Position numbers and translations under genes: made by a program
Part shown: positions 57,766 to 64,000 of the stretch, piece after piece
Position numbering within the stretch: position 1 is the first letter of the stretch
Layout of the letters: each line of letters begins with the position of its first letter
Notes under the pieces: model-generated
Seen by the model: the letters and a program-made list of their open reading frames with translations, nothing else
The model's database searches: none
Told to the model about the DNA's origin: nothing
Source of the DNA: Knufia peltigerae
Lineage: Eukaryota; Ascomycota; Eurotiomycetes; Chaetothyriales; Trichomeriaceae
Assembly (NCBI GenBank): GCA_030247855.1
Contig: JAPDRN010000070.1
Location: 17,485 to 81,484 of the forward strand
Length of the DNA stretch: 64,000 nt
Reading direction: 5' to 3'

Positions 57766-58653
57766 TCACGACAGTACTGGTTGTGCTGCCATCGCCAGAA
57801 AATTCTGCAGCACCGGCGTCGGCGATTCCGGGCGCATGCAGAACTTCAGTTCGAACGCAGCGTTGCCGCCGTCCAGTGGCCGATAGACGATTTCTTCGGG
57901 ACGGAACCCGGTCATGCTTGCTGGCACGATTGCCACGCCCGCTTCCACGGCCACCAGCGACAGCACTGCGTGCATGCCCTGCGCTTCCTGCACGACCCGT
58001 GGCGTGAAGCCGGCAGCGGTACACAGGCCCAGCACCTGCGCATGGAAGCCGATACCTTCAGCAGAGGGCCATGAAACGAACGACTCGTCCACCAGGGCGG
58101 CGACGTCCAGCCGTTGCTGTGCGGCCAACCGATGCGCGCGCGGCAGGGCAATGGCCAGTCGATCATGGTCGAACGCCTGCAGATGCAGCTCTGCGGAAAT
58201 GATCGGTGGAATCAGGATACCGAGGTCGATGCGCCCTTCGCGCAGCCACTGTTGCTGCTGCCGCGAGGTGGCTTCGTGCAGATGCAGCTGCACCTGCGCA
58301 AACGCATGACGGAACTGGCGGATCAGCGCCGGCAGGCGCCCGTAGAGTGCGCTGCCGACATAGCCTACGCGCAGGCTGCCGGTCTGCCCTGCCGCCGATT
58401 CGCGCGTGCGCTGCAGCGCCTGTTCGGCCTGTTGCAGCGTCGCGCGCGCCTCCACCAGCAGCGTCTGCCCCGCCGCGGTCAGGCCCAGCGTGCGGTTGCC
58501 GCGTACGATCAGCCCGGTACCCACCTCGTCTTCCAGGCGCCGCATCGCCGCCGTCAATGGCGGCTGCGACATGTGCAGGCGTGCCGCGGCGCGATGGAAG
58601 TGCAGTTCTTCGGCCACCGCCACGAACTGGCGGAGCAGGCGCAGATCGATCAT
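57766..58653 (-). CDS. LysR family transcriptional regulator
   Basis: 295 residues: MIDLRLLRQFVAVAEELHFH start, HTH RAAARLHMSQPPLTAAMRRL, effector domain from GSLRVGYVGSALYGRLPALI. The sequence resembles CbbR/BenM-like aromatic-pathway regulators. It lies 39 bp downstream of an SDR gene on the same strand, so the two may be co-transcribed. Confidence 0.93.
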   Translation of the reverse strand: MIDLRLLRQFVAVAEELHFHRAAARLHMSQPPLTAAMRRLEDEVGTGLIVRGNRTLGLTAAGQTLLVEARATLQQAEQALQRTRESAAGQTGSLRVGYVGSALYGRLPALIRQFRHAFAQVQLHLHEATSRQQQQWLREGRIDLGILIPPIISAELHLQAFDHDRLAIALPRAHRLAAQQRLDVAALVDESFVSWPSAEGIGFHAQVLGLCTAAGFTPRVVQEAQGMHAVLSLVAVEAGVAIVPASMTGFRPEEIVYRPLDGGNAAFELKFCMRPESPTPVLQNFLAMAAQPVLS

Positions 58654-58692
58654 TTCATCGCAGGCAGTTGGAGACCCGCCTAGGGTACGCGT

Positions 58693-59574
58693 TCAACCGC
58701 GCGCGTCGACACTCGGTCGTGCAATGACCGGCCACTGCAAGGCCACCGATTCGATGCTGTCCGCTGCCACCGCATGCAGGTCGCGCGGATAGGTCACGTG
58801 TTCGGCTTCCTGCAATCGCAATGCATGGAACTGGCCGTTGCTGGCCCGCAGGGTCCAGCCACCCTGCCGGCAACGCGTGGAGGCAAGGAAGGCGACCCCG
58901 GGCGCAACCGCCTCTGGATGCAGTTCATCCGGCTCCCCCTCGATACCCCACATGCGGGTCTTGGCCACCGGCGATACCGCGTTGACGACGATGCCGTGTT
59001 CGGCACCTTCCAGGGCCAGCACATTGACCAGCCCTTGCGCAGCCAGCTTGGCCATCGCGTAGCCGCATAGGCCTCGCTGCGCATACTGCGGGTACAGCGC
59101 GCGATCGGAGGTGGTCAGCACGATGCGGCCGCCGCCAGCAGCGCGCATCGCAGGCCATGCCGCCTGTGCCAGCCACAGCGGTGTCTTCGCCGCCAAGCAC
59201 AGCATCTGCTCCAGCGCATCGTCTTCCACCACTTCGATACCGGCATAGGCCACCCAGCCGGCGTTGTGGATGATGAAGTCCAGGCGACCGTGGCGCCGCA
59301 GAATGTCCTGCACGAGCGCATGGCAACCATTGCGCTGGTTGATGGGGCCGCTGGCGGCTTCGACCGGCAGGCCCTGGGCATGCAGTGCTGCCACCGCTTG
59401 GGCGATGCGCTGCGGATCGGTGCCCGTGCCGTCCGTTGCGGCACCCACGTCATGCATCACCACATGCGCGCCACGTTGCGCCAGCAGGCGGCTGTAGGCC
59501 AGGCCGAGGCCGCCGGCGGCACCGGTCACCAGACCCACCTGGCCTTCGAACGAGATACTGGAATTGGGTTTCAT
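58693..59574 (-). CDS. Short-chain dehydrogenase/reductase
   Basis: 293 residues from the ATG at 59574. Glycine motif VTGAAGGLGLAYSRLLAQRG, NAG motif IIHNAGWVAY, catalytic Ser in VLTTSDRALYP and YxxxK as GYAMAKLAAQG are all present. The order and length match SDRs of the 17-beta-HSD4/hydroxyacyl-CoA dehydrogenase-like group (peroxisomal MFE-2 type N-terminal domain). The C-terminal 50 residues (NGQFHALRLQEAEHVTYP) are typical of that group. Substrate unknown. Confidence 0.9.
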   Translation of the reverse strand: MKPNSSISFEGQVGLVTGAAGGLGLAYSRLLAQRGAHVVMHDVGAATDGTGTDPQRIAQAVAALHAQGLPVEAASGPINQRNGCHALVQDILRRHGRLDFIIHNAGWVAYAGIEVVEDDALEQMLCLAAKTPLWLAQAAWPAMRAAGGGRIVLTTSDRALYPQYAQRGLCGYAMAKLAAQGLVNVLALEGAEHGIVVNAVSPVAKTRMWGIEGEPDELHPEAVAPGVAFLASTRCRQGGWTLRASNGQFHALRLQEAEHVTYPRDLHAVAADSIESVALQWPVIARPSVDARG

Positions 59575-59670
59575 CCAGCCAGCATCGGCGAGCGGCATCC
59601 TCCTGGGCCAATACTGTTTGCACGCCCGCGCGATACGCCAACGGTATCGCACGGCGATAAGGCTGTGCTG

Positions 59671-60534
59671 TCAGCGGCTGAAGCGGCGGGCACCGGCCAC
59701 GCAGATCACCGCTGCCACGGTCACCAGCAACATGCCGGCGCTGACGGTCTCGTGCAGCAGCAGCGCCGCCAGCGCCAGGCCGAAGAACGGCTGCAGCAGC
59801 TGCAGCTGGCCGACCGCAGCGATACCGCCCTGGGCCAGGCCGCGATACCAGAACAGGAAACCGACCAGCATGCTGAACACCGCCACGTACCCCAGCGCCC
59901 ACCAGGCCGACGCGGCGACCGCCGTGAACGAGGACGGGCGCATCGCCACCATCAGCGGCAGCATCACCGGCAATGCCAGCAGCACTGCCCAACTGATCAC
60001 TTGCCAGCCACCCAGATGCCGGGCCAGGCGGCCGCCCTCGGCATAGCCGAGTCCGCACACCACGATCGCCGCCAGCATCAGCAGGTCGGCCTGCACAGAA
60101 GCCTCGATGCCGTTGCGCGCGGCGTAGCCGACCACACAGGCGCTGCCCAGCAGCGAGAACACCCAGAACGCCGGGCGTGGCCGGTCACCGCCACGCAGGA
60201 CGCCGAATACCGCCGTGCTCAGCGGCAGCAGTCCGAGGAACACAATGGTGTGTGCCGAGGAGGCGTGGCGCAGGGCGAACGCGGTCAGCAAGGGGAAGCC
60301 CACCACTACGCCCAGGCTGACCAGCACCAGACCGGGCAGATCACCTCTGACCGGGCGCGGCTGGCGCAAAGCCAGCAGCAGCACCAGCCCCAGCAACGCG
60401 GCGATGCTGGCGCGTGCGGCGGTGACGAAGCTGGCGTCCAGCTCCATCACTGCCAGGCGGGTGGCCGGCAACGAGCCGGCGAAGATCACCACACCGATGA
60501 AGCCATTGATCCATCCGCTTGCCGACCGTTCCAC
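59671..60534 (-). CDS. EamA/DMT family transporter
   Basis: 287 residues from a GTG at 60534 with GGAG six bases upstream; an ATG at 60579 is an alternative. Ten hydrophobic segments in two EamA repeats, for example LLGLVLLLALRQPRPVRGDL, GVVVGFPLLTAFALRHASSA and the second-repeat YVAVFSMLVGFLFWYRGLAQ. DMT exporters move amino acids, nucleobases or metabolites. It is divergent from a MocR-type regulator with an operator in between, which implies a linked function. Confidence 0.9.
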   Translation of the reverse strand: MERSASGWINGFIGVVIFAGSLPATRLAVMELDASFVTAARASIAALLGLVLLLALRQPRPVRGDLPGLVLVSLGVVVGFPLLTAFALRHASSAHTIVFLGLLPLSTAVFGVLRGGDRPRPAFWVFSLLGSACVVGYAARNGIEASVQADLLMLAAIVVCGLGYAEGGRLARHLGGWQVISWAVLLALPVMLPLMVAMRPSSFTAVAASAWWALGYVAVFSMLVGFLFWYRGLAQGGIAAVGQLQLLQPFFGLALAALLLHETVSAGMLLVTVAAVICVAGARRFSR

Positions 60535-60615
60535 ACCCTGCTCCAGAAATGCCGGGCAATGGCCGGCCGTGCCCGTCATTGGGCCACCAGGCACGGGCGA
60601 TACACAGCTACAATC

Positions 60616-60663
60616 CAGTACAGTCACAAGCAACTGTACTGCCCACAATTCCCTTACAGTCAC
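60616..60663. promoter_or_regulatory. MocR operator candidate: palindrome plus direct repeat
   Basis: CAGTACAGT (60616-60624) and ACTGTACTG (60633-60641) form a perfect 9-bp inverted repeat with an 8-bp spacer. TACAGTCAC recurs at 60619-60627 and 60655-60663, a 36-bp spaced direct repeat. MocR-family regulators typically use such repeats. Confidence 0.72.
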
Positions 60664-60667
60664 GCGC

Positions 60668-62059
60668 ATGTCCCGACCGCCCAGCCGCATCGACAGCGTC
60701 ATCCACGCCGTCCGCGCCCGAATCAGTTCGCGCCTGGATGGCCCGGGCAGCCGCCTGCCCTCGGTGCGCGCGCAGGCCACGGCGATGGGCGTTTCCGTGT
60801 CCACCGTGGTCGAGGCCTACGAACGATTGGCGGCCGAGGGCGTGATCGCCGCGCGCGCCGGCTCCGGCTTCTACGTGGCCGGCCCGGCAGCACCGCTGGC
60901 GCTGGCCGAAATGGAACCGCGCCTTGATCGCGCGGTGGACCCCTTGTGGGTATCGCGGCAATCACTGGAAACTCCGCCCGGCCACCTCAAGCCCGGCTGC
61001 GGCTGGATGCCCAGTGACTGGCTGTACCACGATGGCCTGCGCCGTGGCCTGCGCCGCATGGCCCGCGCCGACGCCGCACACCTGGTCGACTACGCGGGGC
61101 CGCTCGGCCTGCCGGCATTGCGACAGACGCTGCAGCGACGCGCGGCCACGCTGGGCATCGAAGCATCGATGGAGCAGCTGCTGCTGGCCGAATCGGGGAC
61201 GCACGCGGTCGACCTGATCTGCCGCTTCCTGTTGAAGCCCGGCGACTGCGTGCTGGTCGACGACCCCAGCTATTTCAATTACCACGCGATGTTGAAGGCC
61301 CATCAGGTGCAGGCCATCGGCATACCGTACACGCACACCGGGCCGGACCTGCAGGTGTTTGCCAGCGCGCTGCAGGAACACGCGCCGCGCCTGTACATCA
61401 CCAACGCCGGGCTGCACAACCCGACCGGCGCGGTGCTGTCGGCGACCACTGCACATCGCCTGCTGGGCCTGGCCGAACACAGCGAACTGATCATCATCGA
61501 AGATGACATCTTTGCCGACTTCGAGCTGCGTCCGGCGCCGCGGCTGGCAGCGCTGGATGGATTGTCGCGGGTGATCCATGTCGGCAGTTTCTCCAAGACC
61601 ATCTCGGCGGCATCGCGCTGCGGCTACATCGCCGCACGCCCTGACTGGATCGAGGCACTGACCGATCTGAAGCTGGCCACCAGCTTCGGCGGTGGGCACC
61701 TGGCCGCGCACCTGATGCAGATCGCACTCACCGATAGTGGCTACCGCCGGCACATGCAGTCGGTGCGCACGCGCTTGGCCGATGCACGCAAGCACACGCT
61801 GCGGCAGGTGCAGAAGCTGGGCATCACGCCATGGCTGCAGCCCGATGCCGGGCTGTTCCTGTGGTGCCAGCTGCCCGATGGTCGTGATGCATCGGCGGTG
61901 GCACGGCACTGCCTGCGCGAAGGCGTGGTGGTGGCGCCGGGCAATGCCTTCAGCCAGTCGCAGAAAGCTGCTGATTACGTGCGATTCAATGTGTCGCAGT
62001 GCCAGGACCCGAAGATCTGGCAGGTACTTGGGAAGGCGTTGCAGACGCGAGAGGGATGA
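60668..62059 (+). CDS. MocR-type transcriptional regulator with PLP aminotransferase domain
   Basis: 463 residues. A GntR-type winged HTH at 1-65 (RIDSVIHAVRARISSRLDGP, LPSVRAQATAMGVSVSTVVE) is fused to a fold-type I aminotransferase-like domain. The PLP lysine lies in HVGSFSKTISAASRCGY. Such proteins usually regulate a neighbouring metabolic or transport gene, sensed through PLP or an aldimine; here that is the divergent EamA gene. PdxR (pyridoxal synthesis) is the best-known member, but no pdx genes are adjacent. Confidence 0.93.
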   Translation: MSRPPSRIDSVIHAVRARISSRLDGPGSRLPSVRAQATAMGVSVSTVVEAYERLAAEGVIAARAGSGFYVAGPAAPLALAEMEPRLDRAVDPLWVSRQSLETPPGHLKPGCGWMPSDWLYHDGLRRGLRRMARADAAHLVDYAGPLGLPALRQTLQRRAATLGIEASMEQLLLAESGTHAVDLICRFLLKPGDCVLVDDPSYFNYHAMLKAHQVQAIGIPYTHTGPDLQVFASALQEHAPRLYITNAGLHNPTGAVLSATTAHRLLGLAEHSELIIIEDDIFADFELRPAPRLAALDGLSRVIHVGSFSKTISAASRCGYIAARPDWIEALTDLKLATSFGGGHLAAHLMQIALTDSGYRRHMQSVRTRLADARKHTLRQVQKLGITPWLQPDAGLFLWCQLPDGRDASAVARHCLREGVVVAPGNAFSQSQKAADYVRFNVSQCQDPKIWQVLGKALQTREG

Positions 62060-62092
62060 CTGGCGATTGACGGGCTGTTGACTACCCCGGGC

Positions 62093-62566
62093 TCAATGGG
62101 CGAGGTAGGTCTCTGCCGGGATGTCCAGAAGCTCCGGACCCGAAAGCGCGGCGCCCTGTAGATCGGCGCCCGTATTCAAGGCATTGTCGATCGCATTGAG
62201 CGAAGAACTGCGCTGGCAGATCGCCCGGAACGCGGCGCGTGGCCCTTCGTGGTACATGGCCAGGGCGCGCTGCAGACCGGCAGCGAATACAGGCTCACGG
62301 TCGAGCGGTAGTTCATGCAGCTCGCCCTGTGCGTCGGAGACGGTGAAGGTACCGGGCAGTTGCACGCCCAGTTCCATATGTCCGATCAAGGCCATGGCGA
62401 ATGCTTCAGGCAGCCACACCAGCAGGCGGCGCATCGGCCCGTGTTCGCTGCCGAGCGCGAGCAGTGCCCGCTCGGCCTGCTCCTCATCCACGTCCTCCCG
62501 TCCGAGCAATGTCAGCGCCAGTTCGAAGGCTTCCGTCGATGGCATCGGGGGTGTGCGAGGGTCCAT
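62093..62566 (-). CDS. Conserved-looking hypothetical protein
   Basis: 157 residues, acidic, no signal peptide or membrane segment. Leu/Ala-rich helical stretches such as FELALTLLGREDVDEEQAER and MRRLLVWLPEAFAMALIGHM are visible, and a HELPLDREPVF strand. I do not recognise a family. It lies between the MocR gene and a methyltransferase, convergent with the former. It does not share composition oddities with repeats, so it is probably real. Confidence 0.65.
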   Translation of the reverse strand: MDPRTPPMPSTEAFELALTLLGREDVDEEQAERALLALGSEHGPMRRLLVWLPEAFAMALIGHMELGVQLPGTFTVSDAQGELHELPLDREPVFAAGLQRALAMYHEGPRAAFRAICQRSSSLNAIDNALNTGADLQGAALSGPELLDIPAETYLAH

Positions 62567-62683
62567 TCGCGATCTCTGGAATGCAGGCAGGCGCAGACCT
62601 TAAGCAAAGGCGGGCGTTCATGCAATCGGCACTTGCGGAGCACGGTAAAGTAGACGTTCGCCATTGCTTCAGGAATCCTTCTG

Positions 62684-63367
62684 ATGTCCTTCTCCGACCC
62701 CCACGCCGTCGCCCGCTACGCCGACGGCCCGCTGAGGCAGGTGCCGGGTTTCCTCGGACTGCAGCAGATGAGCCACCTGCTGCTGGCCGAACACGTACCC
62801 GATGATGGCCAGGTGCTGGTGCTCGGCGCAGGCGGCGGCCTGGAACTCAAGGCCTTCGCAGAAGCGCACCCGCACTGGCGGATGCTCGGCGTCGATCCTG
62901 CCGCGCCAATGCTGGCGCTGGCCGAACAGACCCTGGGGCCGTTGATGGCCCAGGTGACGCTGCTGGAAGGCTACATCGACGATGCAGCGCAGACGGGCTT
63001 CGACGGCGCCACCTGCCTGCTGACCCTGCATTTCCTCACCGTTAAGCAACGCCTGCACACCCTGCGCGAACTGCGGCAACGGCTGCGTCCGGGTGCGCCG
63101 CTGGTAGTAGCCCACCACAGCGTGCCGCAGGACGCGGCCGGCAAGCATCGCTGGCTGCAGCGCTACGCTGCGTTCGGCGAGGCCTCCGGTATTCCACGTG
63201 CCGATGCGCAGCGCGCGGTCGCCGCCATCACCGAGCGTCTGCCGCTGCTGTCGCCCGAGCAGGAAGTGGCGCTGCTGCAGGAGGCTGGCTTCGAGAACGT
63301 GGAATTGTTCTACGCCGGCTTCAGCTTCAAGGGCTGGGTGGCCCATGCGCCGACCGCGCCGGCATAG
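62684..63367 (+). CDS. Class I SAM-dependent methyltransferase
   Basis: 227 residues. Motif I VLVLGAGGGLELKAF, the acidic motif LGVDPAAPMLAL (Asp binding the ribose), and the post-motif-II CLLTLHFLTVKQRL are present. It is similar in layout to small metabolite methyltransferases of the Methyltransf_12/25 type. Substrate unknown. Confidence 0.9.
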   Translation: MSFSDPHAVARYADGPLRQVPGFLGLQQMSHLLLAEHVPDDGQVLVLGAGGGLELKAFAEAHPHWRMLGVDPAAPMLALAEQTLGPLMAQVTLLEGYIDDAAQTGFDGATCLLTLHFLTVKQRLHTLRELRQRLRPGAPLVVAHHSVPQDAAGKHRWLQRYAAFGEASGIPRADAQRAVAAITERLPLLSPEQEVALLQEAGFENVELFYAGFSFKGWVAHAPTAPA

Positions 63368-63382
63368 CACCGCCACGCACGC

Positions 63383-64000
63383 TCAAGGCACCACGGTGAT
63401 GCCGATCCGCTGCATCAGCAGCGCCACCTGCTGCACATCCAGCGTGGCGCCACGCAGGTTGGTGCTGCGCACGTCCAGCTCACCCAGTTCGGAGTTGGTC
63501 AGGTCGCAATCGGTGAAGTTGGCCGCGCTCCAGTCGATGCCATCGAACTGGCCGCCGGACAGATCCGACCCTGCAAAACTGGCACCGCTGACGTTGGCCC
63601 CGTCCCAGCGGTTTTCCCACAGCTCGCACTTCTCCAGCGTCACCCGCGAGAAATTGGCATAACGCAGGTTGGATTTCTTGATGAAGGCGCTGCAGAACCA
63701 GCTGCGCGTGGTGATCTGGTTCATGAAACTGGCGTTGCTGAAATCGGCGCCCTGCGCGCGGCATTCGCTGATTTCCAGCCCCAGCGCCTTGATGAAGTTG
63801 AAGTTGCACATGCTGATGTCGCACTGGCGGAAGCTGGCTTCCTTCAACGTGGCACCACTGAAACGGCATCCGATGCGCGTATCGGCATCGTAGAAACCGC
63901 AGTTCACGAACTCGGTGGCGGTGAGGTCAGCGCCGGAGAAATCGCACTCGAGGAACTGCTGGTCGACCACCTTCCGGCCGGTGAACTGATCGGCGCCGAT
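63383..64000 (-). CDS. Smqnr: Pentapeptide repeat protein, SmQnr type (5' truncated by window edge)
   Basis: The frame is open to the window edge: ten codons (IGADQFTGRK) upstream of the GTG at 63970 continue the protein, giving 205 visible residues. Repeats of the form A(D/N)LxX run throughout (CDFSGADLTATEF, CRFSGATLKEASF, CDISMCNFNF, ADFSNASFMNQI, ANFSRVTLEKCELWENRWDG, ADFSG...). This right-handed beta-helix mimics DNA and protects gyrase and topoisomerase IV, giving low-level quinolone protection; it is chromosomal in S. maltophilia (about 219 residues). Only about 14 N-terminal residues should be missing. Confidence 0.9.
   Translation of the reverse strand: MGADQFTGRKVVDQQFLECDFSGADLTATEFVNCGFYDADTRIGCRFSGATLKEASFRQCDISMCNFNFIKALGLEISECRAQGADFSNASFMNQITTRSWFCSAFIKKSNLRYANFSRVTLEKCELWENRWDGANVSGASFAGSDLSGGQFDGIDWSAANFTDCDLTNSELGELDVRSTNLRGATLDVQQVALLMQRIGITVVP

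Noticed and set aside
1..64000. tRNA, rRNA, prophage, integron or plasmid features
   Set aside because: I scanned for tRNA-like cloverleaf ends, integrase/phage genes and att repeats and saw none. A formal tRNA search was not possible.

Overview
The window is a chromosomal segment of a high-GC gammaproteobacterium of the Xanthomonadaceae, almost certainly the Stenotrophomonas maltophilia complex. The evidence is the many GTAG-headed REP palindromes of the kind known as SMAG in S. maltophilia, a REP-associated tyrosine transposase, an SmQnr-type pentapeptide gene at the right edge, and xanthomonad-type gene neighbourhoods (hda/perM/DUF2066 facing purM; rpoN-hpf-ptsN-hprK-rapZ; pilT-pilU facing yggS-proC). 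No prophage, plasmid, CRISPR, rRNA or tRNA was seen. Most of the window is core housekeeping DNA; the unusual material lies in the intergenic repeats. All identifications come from reading the sequence, without database searches.

Layout. 1-8.4 kb: a truncated flavoprotein reductase, a HutD-like protein, two L,D-transpeptidases of different families, comEA, an M20 peptidase, a small membrane protein, and the amgK-murU cell-wall recycling pair. 8.9-17 kb: hda, an AI-2E/PerM exporter and a DUF2066 protein on the minus strand, facing purM; then small membrane proteins, purN and two tandem DUF3108 genes. 17-30 kb: ibaG-murA-EF-hand protein on the minus strand, then a long plus-strand run that builds lipopolysaccharide and links it to nitrogen/carbon regulation: kdsD-kdsC-lptC-lptA-lptB-rpoN-hpf-ptsN-hprK-rapZ, followed by a transport-less PTS (mannose-type EIIA, HPr, EI) and mgtE. 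31-38 kb: a lipoprotein hydrolase, a RAYT transposase with its REP cluster, algH-ruvX-pyrB, a DUF4153 membrane protein with tag, and yitT. 38.5-51.7 kb: LysR, aldo/keto reductase, pilU/pilT, yggS-proC, LysR/SDR, soxR facing an MFS exporter, and an overlapping lipoprotein-hydrolase/DUF4105 pair. 51.7-64 kb (accessory-like): a GFA protein, TonB-dependent siderophore receptor, MFS exporter with an internal assembly gap, LysR regulators, SDR, EamA exporter facing a MocR regulator, a methyltransferase and the 5'-truncated Smqnr gene.

Two themes connect many genes. The first is the envelope: peptidoglycan precursor synthesis and recycling (murA, amgK, murU, L,D-transpeptidases), Kdo synthesis and LPS export (kdsD, kdsC, lptCAB), lipoproteins and type IV pilus retraction. 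The second is phosphorelay control: EI, HPr, EIIA-Man, EIIA-Ntr and HprK are all present but no sugar permease is, so this PTS looks regulatory.

Repeats. Besides simple REPs, I find two composite repeat families of about 220 bp (2 copies) and 246 bp (2 copies, opposite orientations). Each is built around a roughly 100-bp long hairpin, with compensatory base changes in auxiliary stems. An 81-bp exact duplication flanks the run of Ns at 54.7 kb and is best read as an unmerged contig overlap.
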